Source: Solidesulfovibrio alcoholivorans DSM 5433 (GTDB lineage: Bacteria; Desulfobacterota; Desulfovibrionia; Desulfovibrionales; Desulfovibrionaceae). Taken from it: DNA of 64,000 nucleotides. The notes under the pieces were generated by a model, which did no database searches, was not told where the DNA came from, and saw only the letters and a program-made list of their open reading frames with translations. Below, one piece after another: positions 16,372 to 23,610 of the stretch; the first letter of the stretch is position 1, and every line of letters begins with the position of its first letter. The translations under genes were made by a program, and so were the position numbers. The stretch lies in NCBI RefSeq assembly GCF_000702665.1, contig NZ_JNJA01000007.1, forward strand, positions 186,001 through 250,000, in the 5' to 3' direction.

Positions 16372-17081
16372 AGCCAGCCCTCCCCGAAGGCGCCGGGCAC
16401 GTCCACGGGCTCGGCCTGGACCGTCGCCGGGCCGTAAAGCCCGACCAGCTCGGCCAGGGCGGCTTCGTAGCGCGCGGCATAAGCCTGGGTCTGCGGTTTC
16501 CTGCCTTCGGCCCCCTCCTCCAGGCGCTCGAAAAGCTCCCGGCAGGCAAAGGAGACGAGGAGCCTCCCGGCCAGGTGCGGCGGCAGGCAGGATGGCTTGT
16601 CGGCATACCCGGCCAGGGGGTCGGGCAGGCGGTAGTAGCCGACGGCGATCTCCACGGACGTTTGCGGCACGGGCAGCACATGGAGCCTTCCCGCGCCGGG
16701 GGCGGCGAAGCGCACGGGACCGTTGGCGGCAAGGCGCGAGGTCCGCCGCAACGCGGCCGGATCGGACAGGATGCGGATCCGGCCGCGCCCGGGGAGGAGG
16801 AAGGCATCGGTCGGGCCGTGCTGCAAGTCCGCCGGCAGCGCGGCATGTTCCTGCCCCGGTCCGAAGGGGAGCCGGGATTCGGTAGCGAGGGCCGGCAGGC
16901 GCGTGGCCGCGGCGGCACCCAGAAGCCCGCGCAGCAAGGCGCGCGCGACCTCTTCTTCGCCGACCGCGGGGTCGTCCACAATTGCCGTCACCTCGGCCAC
17001 CAGCGCGCCCAGGGCGTCGGGGCAGGCGCTGCGCATCCCCTCGGCCGCCGTCCGGGGCAGAAAGAGTCGAGCCTCGGCCAT
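16368..17081 (-). CDS. Phage head-tail adaptor-like protein
   Basis: 237 residues with RBS GCGGAGGAA. The sequence is largely helical at the N-terminus (AEVTAIVDDPAVGEEEVARAL) and C-terminus (YAARYEAALAELVGLYGPA), with a beta-rich centre (GPVRFAAPGAGRLHVLPVPQ), similar in architecture to proteins that connect the portal to tail components. The gene lies between the capsid-associated gene and the hub gene, the position of adaptor/tail-accessory genes in podoviruses. It overlaps the hub gene by 4 bp. No enzymatic motif. Assignment is by position and architecture. Confidence 0.5.
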   Translation of the reverse strand: MAEARLFLPRTAAEGMRSACPDALGALVAEVTAIVDDPAVGEEEVARALLRGLLGAAAATRLPALATESRLPFGPGQEHAALPADLQHGPTDAFLLPGRGRIRILSDPAALRRTSRLAANGPVRFAAPGAGRLHVLPVPQTSVEIAVGYYRLPDPLAGYADKPSCLPPHLAGRLLVSFACRELFERLEEGAEGRKPQTQAYAARYEAALAELVGLYGPATVQAEPVDVPGAFGEGWL

Positions 17082-17133
17082 GTCTGGCTTCCTCCGCTAT
17101 CGTTGGCAGTTGCGTGTTCGGGGGCGACAGGGA

Positions 17134-17853
17134 CTAATCGAGGGTCAGGAAGCAGGGCTGACAGCGGCCGTCGGTGAAGGCGGCGGCAAAGGCCACACCG
17201 GTCACGGGCTGGTCGGTGTCCAGGGTCGCGTTCATGGCGGACAGACTGCCGGGTGCGGCCCCGGGCACGAGCATGCTGCCGACCGGAGCCGCGCCGGCGG
17301 CCAGGCAGCAGGCCACGCCCCCGGTCTGGGCGAAGTAGTAGTGCCCGGCGGGCACGTCGCAGGGCGCAACGCCCACGGGCAGATTCTCCTCCGTGGCCGA
17401 GGCCGTGACCCCGCCCCAGGGCGAGGGCACGAGGGAGATCTTGGAATCGACCGTGAGCGCGGCGCGAAGCGGCTCGGCCAGCGTCAACACCACCGTCCCG
17501 CCCGCGGCGCAGGCCGTGTTGGAGAGGATGCGGCACTGCATGCCCTTGCCGGCGGCGTCGGCCACCTGGAGAAAACCGTCCTCGTAGGCGTTTTCGGCCA
17601 CGGCCGATGCGCCCACGGTGAGCGACAGCACCCGGTCGCCGACGGCGGCCGGCGTGGCGGCCAGGTTCTGGTGCGCGGCCACGGCCGCCGGGGCCAGACC
17701 CAGGGTGCCGGCGGCGAGCGAGGCCGCGCCGGCCTTGGCGTAACGGAACTTGCGGCCGTCGGCGGTGATGCGCAGCGCGCCTACGGCTTCGCGCTTGGCC
17801 GGCGAGGTTTCGGCCACGTCCTGGGTGAAGCTCAGTTTCATGGGCTGGGCCAT
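17134..17853 (-). CDS. Capsid-associated (decoration-like) phage protein
   Basis: 239 residues with RBS GGAGGAAAAC. It begins MAQPMKLSFTQDVAETSPAK, then GRKFRYAKAGAASLAAGTLG and a beta-rich body with AYEDGFLQVADAAGKGMQCR and SPWGGVTASATEENLPVGVA. This pattern (sample parameters, Y.DG.L.V.D..G.G..Y.I, then P..GV) is familiar from proteins encoded right after HK97-fold capsid genes in phages of environmental bacteria. A decoration or capsid-stabilising role is likely but unproven. It follows the capsid gene by 35 bp. Confidence 0.65.
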   Translation of the reverse strand: MAQPMKLSFTQDVAETSPAKREAVGALRITADGRKFRYAKAGAASLAAGTLGLAPAAVAAHQNLAATPAAVGDRVLSLTVGASAVAENAYEDGFLQVADAAGKGMQCRILSNTACAAGGTVVLTLAEPLRAALTVDSKISLVPSPWGGVTASATEENLPVGVAPCDVPAGHYYFAQTGGVACCLAAGAAPVGSMLVPGAAPGSLSAMNATLDTDQPVTGVAFAAAFTDGRCQPCFLTLD

Positions 17854-17888
17854 GTTTTCCTCCGTTTGTCGACGTTTTTGGGGGAAGG

Positions 17889-18860
17889 CTAGGACAGGTT
17901 GGAATGGCAGGCGTGGGCGCGGCGGTTGGAGCAGATGAGGTTGCCGTGCCAGAGGATCTTCATGGAGCGGCCGGCCGGTCCGGCGAGATCCACCCAGGGC
18001 TGGCGGGCGAAGAAGCCGTTCTGGTGCACGGCGAATCCCAGGTAGTTGGTATTGAGCGCGAACAGGTGGCCGGCAGGGCAGTAGTCGTCGGCGGCCACGA
18101 CCATGCCCTCGTAGACGAGGTGGGTGAAGCCGGCGCTGGCCACCCCGTCGTCGGTGACGAAGCGCTGCTGTACCTGGAGGATGCGCGAGACCTTGTTGTA
18201 GAGGGACTCGGTGGTGACGGCGATGTTGGGCTTGCCGTCGCGGCCGTCGGAGACCTTGGCCGCGCTGCGCAGCTCCTGGAGCACCTCAAGGCTCACGGTC
18301 GCGGCGTCGGAGACGGTCACGCCCTTCCAGGGCTTGGTGCCGTCGGCGGCCAGCAGGTCGTTTTCGGCGATGCCGCCGTAGGCTTTGTCGGCGTCCGCGC
18401 TGGTCAGGGCGCGCAGGCCCGTGAGCGTCGGGGCCTCGTCGCCGGCGGCGGAATAGAGCGTGGCCGCGAGCCAGCTCGAGCAGGTGCGCTGGGCGGTCTC
18501 GATCTTCTGGGTCACGAACTGCACGGCGGCATAGTCCCCGGCGGCGGCCACCTCGTCGGTCAGGTAGACGGTGGCGTTGCCGTAGGCGTGCTTCCAGTTA
18601 TAGGCGGCGGCGTTGACCGTGACCCGGTCGTCGCTGGACAAGGTGTCCGAGCGGGTGAAAAAGCCGCCCTCGGCGTCGGAGTAGTTGAGCGGCACGCGGA
18701 TCCTCTCACCGCCGCCGGGCCGCTCGAACAGGCCCGCCTGGCGGTTCATGAGCAGGTCCAGGAGGAAGGAGTTGCGGAAGTAGATGTCCACGGCCTTACC
18801 GCCGGCGGCGGCGAAATAGTCGCTGGTGATGGACTCGATTTCGGTCATCGAAAGGGACAT
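17889..18860 (-). CDS. Phage major capsid protein (HK97 fold)
   Basis: 323 residues, RBS AAGGAGGAGA. The N-terminus (SITSDYFAAAGGKAVDIYFR, then LLDLLMNRQAGLFERPGGGE) and the run of RIRVPLNYSDAEGGFFTRSD match the arms of a common phage capsid family. Later segments, NIAVTTESLYNKVSRILQVQ, GFTHLVYEGMVVAADDYCPA, LFALNTNYLGFAVHQ and ILWHGNLICSNRR, are hallmarks of that family's C-terminal half. It forms the icosahedral shell. It lies between the scaffold-like gene (18 bp upstream) and the decoration-like gene. Full length with no frameshift, so capsid assembly may still be possible. Confidence 0.88.
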   Translation of the reverse strand: MSLSMTEIESITSDYFAAAGGKAVDIYFRNSFLLDLLMNRQAGLFERPGGGERIRVPLNYSDAEGGFFTRSDTLSSDDRVTVNAAAYNWKHAYGNATVYLTDEVAAAGDYAAVQFVTQKIETAQRTCSSWLAATLYSAAGDEAPTLTGLRALTSADADKAYGGIAENDLLAADGTKPWKGVTVSDAATVSLEVLQELRSAAKVSDGRDGKPNIAVTTESLYNKVSRILQVQQRFVTDDGVASAGFTHLVYEGMVVAADDYCPAGHLFALNTNYLGFAVHQNGFFARQPWVDLAGPAGRSMKILWHGNLICSNRRAHACHSNLS

Positions 18861-18878
18861 GCGGTCTCCTCCTTGGGG

Positions 18879-19418
18879 TTAGACGCCGGCGGACTGGCGG
18901 CGGGCGGCAAGACGGGCGGCGAGGACGGCATTTACGCCGCCGAACTTCTCGGGCGCGGCCAGGTCGGGATCGACGCCGCGTCCCCGCCCGGCGTCGGCCG
19001 GGGCGACGCTCAAGGTGCGCGCCAGCCCCTTGGCGCGGAAGCGTTCCATGGCCCGGGCCTCGGCCGCGGCGGCAGCTTCCTGGCGCGCCGTTTCCAGGGC
19101 GGCGGCGTGTTCCTGGCGCTCGGCCTGGAGATGGTGGGCGAAATACGCGCCCACGTCGTCGAGGAGCCCGTTGGCGCGCTGCTGTGCCTCCAGGGAGCCG
19201 TCCGCGGCCAGGCTGCGGAAATCCGGGTGTTCGGCCACGAAACGGTCCATGAGGGACTGGCGCTCGACTTCGCGACGCCGTGCGTCCAGGGCGTCGAGGC
19301 GGTTTTCGAGCAGCGCGTCCAGGCGTTTTTCCAGTTCGGCGAAAAACGGTTCCACGGCGGACAGGCCGGGATCGACGGACACGGCCGGTTCGGGCGGCGC
19401 GACGAAAGTGGCTTCCAT
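18879..19418 (-). CDS. Phage scaffold-like protein
   Basis: 179 residues, acidic at the N-terminus and strongly helical between residues ~25 and 130 (AELEKRLDALLENRLDALDA; RQEHAAALETARQEAAAAAE), with a basic Arg-rich C-terminus (LAARLAARRQSAGV). This size, charge pattern and position between portal and capsid genes are typical of assembly scaffolds, whose basic C-terminus binds capsid subunits. No protease domain is seen. RBS GGGGAGG. The call depends on context and composition. Confidence 0.65.
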   Translation of the reverse strand: MEATFVAPPEPAVSVDPGLSAVEPFFAELEKRLDALLENRLDALDARRREVERQSLMDRFVAEHPDFRSLAADGSLEAQQRANGLLDDVGAYFAHHLQAERQEHAAALETARQEAAAAAEARAMERFRAKGLARTLSVAPADAGRGRGVDPDLAAPEKFGGVNAVLAARLAARRQSAGV

Positions 19419-19494
19419 GAACCTCCCCTTTTCTCGGGTTGACGGTTGGTATGCTCAAGGCCCCTGGCGGAGGCCGGCGGCCGAGAGGGCGCGA

Positions 19495-19860
19495 TCAGGA
19501 CGCGGCGCGGCGCGCGGCGAAGCGGTCCAGGACTTCCCGGGCGATCTCCGGCCGGGGCGCGGGGGCGCGGCGGCCTTCCCCGGCTTCCTGGGGACGCAGG
19601 CCTTCGCCGGCCATCCAGCGGCGGTAGTTGGCGCGGCTCGGGTCGGCAAGAAAGGCGCGTACGTGGGGTTTGGGCGAGTCCTTCTCGACCACGGCGGTCA
19701 CGGACCCAAGCCAGTCGGCGTCGGCGCGGTAGCCCCGTCCCACCGAGACGAGGCGTTTCGCCGTTCCGCCGCAGGCGCATACGGCCTCGACCTCCTCCAT
19801 GCCCGCCATGGCCTCGAACACCCGCCCGCAAACCCGGCACTCGAAGTCATAAAGCGGCAT
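19495..19860 (-). CDS. FmdB-type zinc-ribbon protein in phage cassette
   Basis: 121 residues starting MPLYDFECRVCGRVFEAMAG. The CxxC (CRVC) and later CAC pair form a FmdB/putative regulatory zinc ribbon, followed by a basic, helical C-terminus (RYRRWM-like region, then EIAREVLDRFAARRAAS). FmdB-family proteins are small metal-binding proteins of unknown function that often appear in phage and host genomes. It overlaps the portal gene by 14 bp, and its upstream region is occupied by a host-type palindromic repeat. A second FmdB gene lies at 52519 and is not phage-linked. Confidence 0.75.
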   Translation of the reverse strand: MPLYDFECRVCGRVFEAMAGMEEVEAVCACGGTAKRLVSVGRGYRADADWLGSVTAVVEKDSPKPHVRAFLADPSRANYRRWMAGEGLRPQEAGEGRRAPAPRPEIAREVLDRFAARRAAS

Positions 19861-21640
19861 GCTTCCCCTCCCCCTCCTTCTCGGGGGTCCGGGGGGGATA
19901 ATCCCCCCCGGCCGCCGGAGGCATCTTTCCTCTTTTCTCTCCTCCTCCCCCATCTCCCCCCTCGCCCATGCGCCCGAGCACGGCGGCGCGGCCGGACCAG
20001 TCGAGCTTTTCGAGGAGATCGCGGCGGTCGATGGCCCCCATTTGATAGAGACTCAGGGCCTCTTCGCGCTGCTGCACCTTGGACACGGGCATGGTGGAAC
20101 CGGAAACGACGGTCAGGCGGGCGGGCACGCGGCAGCGCGCGCCGTGAAGCGGAGCCACGGCGGCGCGGCCCTCCTCGGTGAAGCTGATCCAGCGTTCCTC
20201 GGTGTACCAGTTCTGCATGTGGCTCAGAAACATCCGGCCACGTTCGCGAATGAGGCGCGAGTAGTTGCGGATCTTGCCGCGCAGCAGCGTCGCGGCCTGT
20301 TCGATGAGCGCGGCGATGGCCCGGTAGGCGATGACCGGCCGGTCGGGCGCGGCGGCGCGCTCCAGGTCGGACAAGCCCGAGATCTGGCTGAACAGCTCGC
20401 GGTAGAGGGCGAGAACACTTTCGATGTCCTTGGTGTTGTTGACGAATTCCAGGTAGCGGATGCCCTGGGCCGCGGCCATGGACGTGGGGTTGACTATCCC
20501 TAAGCGGTTGGTGAAGGCGGCGTTGGCCACGCCCGAGTCCCGGGGGTTGATGATTTTCGGCCGGGCGCAGCGGTCCTTGTGGGAGGTGAGCTGGGCGAGG
20601 CACTTGTCGATTTCGTATTGCAACTCGGCGAGTTGCTCGAAATCCGACGCCCCCCAGAGACTGACCGGATCGGTCAGGGAATTGGCCAGGGCAAAGGGAA
20701 AGCGGTCGTAGAGGTAGGTGGCCATGGCCTCGTCCGGGGCCAGGGCGGGATTGACCGAGGGATTGGGCCGGTCGTCGAGCACGAGCCGCCCGGCGCTGGC
20801 CACGGTGACGCAGCGGATGGAGCCCGGATAGCGCGGGCCGTCCCCGGTCATGGTGTAGTCGCGCACCCAGCATTCGCAGACAAGGGCCGTGTCCTCGCTT
20901 GGAGCCGCCGCGCCGCTTGCGCCGGCAAGGCTTCTGAGCACCTCGCCGAAGCGCGAGAAGAGCCCGCGCCGGGACCCGTCACCCGTGGCCATTTCCTGGC
21001 GGTTGTCGCCGAGGCTCGCCAGGAGCGCGGCGTCGCTTTGGATCTTGCCGGAGGCCTGGGGCCAGCGGCGTGCGACCTCGCGCAGGGGCATGGGCGTGAA
21101 ATGCAGCACCGCGGCGGCGTCGCGCAGGTCCAGGCAGTCGGTCGGGAACACGCCGAAAGCGAAGGGATCGACGACCACGGTGCGCACCTCGCCGAGGCCG
21201 TACTCGAGGTCCGGGTCGAAGACGACCTTTTCCACGGCCACGCCGTAGGTCTCGCCGTTTAGGACCGAGCGCTCGAACACGGCCTGCTGCTCCTGTTCGG
21301 TCCACCAGCAGGCGGCGGCGCGCTCCAGGGTGCGAAAGAGCGTATCATCGCCGTTGGGGCCCACCCGCGTGACGTTGAAGGTGGGGTTGTTGTCCGTGAG
21401 CATGTTGACGGTGCGCTGGCGGTGCAGGTGCAGCAGGTTGGCCGAGGCCGCGCCGGTCGGGGCTGTTCCGCGCCAGGCGCGGTTTCGGCCCAGGCGGTAA
21501 TGACTGGTCCATTTTTCGGCCAGGCCCAGGCGGGCCTTGTCGGCGACCACGGCCTCGAGAAGCTCGAAAACGCGCGGTCCGACCAGATCCGGGCGCTCGG
21601 CCGGGGGCAGCAGTTCGCCGGAGCAGGCGGCAACGGCCAT
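19847..21640 (-). CDS. Phage portal protein with repeat-derived C-terminus
   Basis: 597 residues. Portal-like features: LHLHRQRTVNMLTDNNPTFN and WTEQEQQAVFERSVLNGETY near the N-terminus, a long central domain with YPGSIRCVTVASAGRLVLDD, and FALANSLTDPVSLWGASDFE then EIDKCLAQLTSHKDRCARPK in the stem/clip region, as in P22-type portals of environmental phages. The dodecameric portal is the DNA entry pore. The start overlaps the previous stop by one base. The last ~30 residues (from about 565) are low complexity and are encoded largely by the repeat at 19870-19940, so the true core probably ends near RMGEGGDGG. Confidence 0.85.
   Translation of the reverse strand: MAVAACSGELLPPAERPDLVGPRVFELLEAVVADKARLGLAEKWTSHYRLGRNRAWRGTAPTGAASANLLHLHRQRTVNMLTDNNPTFNVTRVGPNGDDTLFRTLERAAACWWTEQEQQAVFERSVLNGETYGVAVEKVVFDPDLEYGLGEVRTVVVDPFAFGVFPTDCLDLRDAAAVLHFTPMPLREVARRWPQASGKIQSDAALLASLGDNRQEMATGDGSRRGLFSRFGEVLRSLAGASGAAAPSEDTALVCECWVRDYTMTGDGPRYPGSIRCVTVASAGRLVLDDRPNPSVNPALAPDEAMATYLYDRFPFALANSLTDPVSLWGASDFEQLAELQYEIDKCLAQLTSHKDRCARPKIINPRDSGVANAAFTNRLGIVNPTSMAAAQGIRYLEFVNNTKDIESVLALYRELFSQISGLSDLERAAAPDRPVIAYRAIAALIEQAATLLRGKIRNYSRLIRERGRMFLSHMQNWYTEERWISFTEEGRAAVAPLHGARCRVPARLTVVSGSTMPVSKVQQREEALSLYQMGAIDRRDLLEKLDWSGRAAVLGRMGEGGDGGGGEKRGKMPPAAGGDYPPRTPEKEGEGKHAAL
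19870..19940 (-). repeat. Dispersed palindromic repeat, copy 1 (inside portal frame)
   Basis: Minus strand: AAAGATGCCTCCGGCGGCC then the palindrome GGGGGGGATTATCCCCCCC and GGACCCCC. It shares this layout with copies at 22665, 38508 and 44683. In this copy it encodes portal residues about 571-586 and ends just upstream of the FmdB start. The palindrome differs from the 44683 copy by paired changes (C/G for A/T), which keeps the stem. Confidence 0.75.
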
Positions 21641-21924
21641 TATTTTCCCTCCTTGCGGCGACGGGTAGCCGGGGTTGCGGGGGCGGCGGGAAGCACGAAC
21701 GCGCCCGCGTCGGTTTCGAGGCTGTCCGCGCCGGCCGGCTCGTAGCCCTGCGGGTGGTGTCCGCAGTAGGGGCAGCGGGCGTGGGCGAAGGCGGCCTCGG
21801 GATCAAAGGGCGGGGGGAAGCCGGGCTCGAGGGGACCGAACATGGCGCCGAGAAGCGGCAGGCGGAGGTCGGCGGGATCGAAGGCGGCGATGGAGGCATG
21901 GCAGAGGCGGCAGCGCAGGATCAT
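21640..21924 (-). CDS. Small CxxC zinc-ribbon protein preceding portal
   Basis: 94 residues from MILRCRLCHASIAAFDPADL with RBS GGGGAGA; an upstream TTG would add 31 residues but lacks support. Two CxxC pairs (CRLC near the start, CPYC at about residue 54 in HARCPYCGHHPQGYEPAG) suggest a zinc ribbon. Its stop overlaps the portal ATG by one base (TAATG). In complete phages the terminase usually occupies this position; here it is absent and this short gene is the first in the cassette. It may be a regulator or a packaging-associated remnant; the function is unknown. Confidence 0.65.
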   Translation of the reverse strand: MILRCRLCHASIAAFDPADLRLPLLGAMFGPLEPGFPPPFDPEAAFAHARCPYCGHHPQGYEPAGADSLETDAGAFVLPAAPATPATRRRKEGK

Positions 21925-22206
21925 GTCGGTTCTCCCCTTTTCGCGGTGGCGTTCCCCGCCGCCCGCAAAGCCCATCAGTCCATGCAAAGCGGACAGGAAC
22001 CAGCCAGTTCGCGTCAATTTCTTCGTTTCAGGGGGAAAAACCCGCCGGCATCCTGCGGCACCGGCTGAGCGTTCACTCGGTTTTCACCTATAGCTGATGA
22101 AAAAAGTCACGCGGAATCGGGATGTTGCTTTCTTTTTCATTGTAGCGAACAGCACTTTGGGGTATGTAGAATCGCATTCCAATTTATCCCACGGAGGAAC
22201 CGCCTT
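21925..22206. other. Divergent intergenic region at the cassette head
   Basis: 282 bp between the first phage gene (minus) and the coiled-coil membrane protein gene (plus). It contains no gene-like frame with an RBS. A weak plus-strand promoter-like pair TTGTAG-17 bp-TATGTA sits at 22140-22168. No att core, tRNA or integrase remnant is visible. Confidence 0.5.
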
Positions 22207-22623
22207 ATGCTTGGCATGGAGAAAAAAGTCCGGGCCCTGTACGGCGACGATGTGGAAAGCAAAGTGGACAATCCCGTTGTGGAAGCGAAAGAAACGGCCA
22301 ATTCGGCGCGGGCCGGCCTGGCGCTGGCCATTTTGGCCATCGTCCTGGCTTTCGGCGTCTACGTGGCCCTTGACGCGAAACTGTCGAGCGTGGCCCAGTC
22401 CGTCGCCGACGTGCCGGCCAAGGTCGCGGCGCTCGACGCCAAGATCGCCCAGTTCGAGGGCCTGCCGGCCAAGATCCGCAAACAGATGCAAGCGGACAAG
22501 GTGGCGGAGTTCGCCGCCGCGGCCGATCGCCTGGCCGCAGGCCTCGATGCGGCCGAGCACAAGGCCGCCATGGCCAAGATCTCGGAAATGGCCAAGCAGC
22601 TGCAAGCCGACGTGGCCAAGTAG
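22207..22623 (+). CDS. Membrane-anchored coiled-coil protein, unknown function
   Basis: 138 residues, RBS GGAGGAA with 7 bp spacing. After ~35 polar residues a single membrane segment (AGLALAILAIVLAFGVYVAL, residues ~37-56) is followed by a helical, charged C-terminus with coiled-coil character (VPAKVAALDAKIAQFEGLPA; DRLAAGLDAAEHKAAMAKI). The topology is probably N-in with the coil outside, but this is not certain. It is the first gene to the right of the phage cassette, on the opposite strand, and is not clearly phage-derived. No family is recognised. Confidence 0.75.
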   Translation: MLGMEKKVRALYGDDVESKVDNPVVEAKETANSARAGLALAILAIVLAFGVYVALDAKLSSVAQSVADVPAKVAALDAKIAQFEGLPAKIRKQMQADKVAEFAAAADRLAAGLDAAEHKAAMAKISEMAKQLQADVAK

Positions 22624-22664
22624 CGTCCTGGCAAAACGGGAGCGTATCGCCTCTCTCTCATGAG

Positions 22665-22730
22665 ATGAGCCTCCGACGGCCAACAGGCTGCCACCCGCCG
22701 GAGTCCCCACGGGACTCCGGCGCACGGCGA
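22665..22730 (+). repeat. Dispersed palindromic repeat, copy 2
   Basis: Plus strand: GAGCCTCCGACGGCCAACAG, a degenerate version of the GCCTCCGGCGGCC core, followed at 22697-22721 by an 11 bp perfect inverted repeat (GCCGGAGTCCC-cac-GGGACTCCGGC). It lies between two plus-strand genes. The hairpin could end the upstream transcript but has no T-run. Confidence 0.6.
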
Positions 22731-22771
22731 AGCCGCTTCAAGGGCAGGATGCGGGGGCAAGGAGGGGAGTC

Positions 22772-22966
22772 ATGGGACAGTATGTGGTCGGCGTCACCGA
22801 CGGCTACCATTCCATCGCCTTCGCCGACGGGCTGGAGCCCGCTACGCGGCGTCCCTTTTCCATCACCTCCCCTTCGGACCTGACCCGGGCCGAGGCGGAG
22901 ATGCCCGCAGCCATGCCCGCCTTGGCGGAAATCCGGCGCGGGGCGCTCACCGATCTGTCCGCCTGA
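22772..22966 (+). CDS. Small protein, unknown function
   Basis: 64 residues (MGQYVVGVTDGYHSIAFADG...LAEIRRGALTDLSA) with a good ribosome-binding site (AAGGAGGGGAGTC) and a strong terminator 28 bp downstream. No membrane segment or motif. The spacing, RBS and terminator support a real small gene; the function cannot be stated. It may be co-transcribed with the coiled-coil membrane protein gene 148 bp upstream. Confidence 0.6.
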   Translation: MGQYVVGVTDGYHSIAFADGLEPATRRPFSITSPSDLTRAEAEMPAAMPALAEIRRGALTDLSA

Positions 22967-22993
22967 GCCTCACGCGCAGGCCGCAACGACGAC

Positions 22994-23031
22994 AAAGGCC
23001 GTCGCCCATGAGGGGCGGCGGCCTTTTTTTT
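22994..23031 (+). terminator. Rho-independent terminator
   Basis: Stem AAAGGCCGTCGCCC paired with GGGGCGGCGGCCTTT around a short loop, then a run of T. It ends the small-gene transcript on the plus strand. Confidence 0.9.
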
Positions 23032-23074
23032 GCGCGATGCGAACGAAGCGGAATCGGGAAGGCGACGAAAAGCC

Positions 23075-23572
23075 TCAGCTCTTGGGCACAAAACGGCCGT
23101 CGCTGCGCAGGCCGGCGACGTCGCTGTCGCGGCCTTCCATCCAGCCGCAGCGCACGGCCGCGCCCGGGGCGTCGAAGCCCGGGGCGTAGGGTTTGATGTC
23201 CAGAAGCGGCGTGCCGTCGAGCACGTCCACGCCGCGCACCTGGACCACGGCGCCCGCGACGGAGACGACCTCGACCACGGACAGGCCGATGGGGTTGGGA
23301 CGCCTGGGCGCGCGCGTGGCGAAAAGCCCGCGCGGCGTGCGGTCGAGAAAGGGAGTGACGGTCAGGTCGTAGCCCGACGAGGCGTGGAACAGATAGAGGA
23401 GATAGATGTGGGAAAAGCCGTCCAGGTCGGCCAAGGCCGGAGCCAGGGCCGGATCGAGTTCGAGCCGCCCCAGGACGTCGCGCGCCCCGCCCGGCTGGAT
23501 GGGCATGCCCGACAGGCTCGTAAAGGGCGAACGGATGGTGCCGATAGGCGTCAGGGTGACAGGTTCCTGCAT
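23075..23572 (-). CDS. trmO: TrmO-family tRNA N6-methyladenosine methyltransferase
   Basis: 165 residues with RBS GGGAGG. The N-terminal PIGTIRSPFTSLSGMPIQPG, the LDGFSHIYLLYLFHASSGYD core and the RAPRRPNPIGLSVVEVVSVA motif define the TsaA/TrmO (YaeB) family, which in enterobacteria methylates t6A37 of tRNA-Thr(GGU) with S-adenosylmethionine. This is the compact single-domain form without the C-terminal extension of E. coli TrmO, so its substrate may differ. It lies 38 bp downstream of a membrane-protein gene on the same strand and may be co-transcribed. The terminator at 22994 faces the other direction. Confidence 0.8.
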   Translation of the reverse strand: MQEPVTLTPIGTIRSPFTSLSGMPIQPGGARDVLGRLELDPALAPALADLDGFSHIYLLYLFHASSGYDLTVTPFLDRTPRGLFATRAPRRPNPIGLSVVEVVSVAGAVVQVRGVDVLDGTPLLDIKPYAPGFDAPGAAVRCGWMEGRDSDVAGLRSDGRFVPKS

Positions 23573-23610
23573 GTATCGCCTCCCGGGAAAGCGGCGCGAT
23601 CGCGCCGTGG

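Larger units (their letters stand above)
4440..21924 (-). mobile_element. Podovirus-like virion gene cassette lacking terminase and integrase
   Basis: Twenty-one consecutive minus-strand genes, all open and mostly with good ribosome-binding sites and ATGA/GTGA overlaps, cover a zinc ribbon, portal, FmdB-like, scaffold-like, major capsid, adaptor-like, hub-like, fibre and fibre-assembly-like proteins. The order portal, scaffold, capsid, adaptor, hub, fibres and the lack of tape-measure, sheath or tube genes fit a short-tailed phage. No terminase, integrase, repressor, replication or lysis gene, no flanking tRNA and no obvious direct-repeat att sites are seen. The block is flanked by ordinary chromosomal genes. 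It could be a remnant, a defective prophage with its packaging genes elsewhere, or a domesticated particle. Confidence 0.8.

Noticed and set aside
14869-16437. 522-codon plus-strand frame across several phage genes
   Set aside because: Spans the ends of three well-supported minus-strand genes and has no recognisable protein features.
17904-19442. 512-codon plus-strand frame opposite the capsid gene
   Set aside because: Mirror of the capsid and scaffold codons; the capsid has family motifs on the minus strand.
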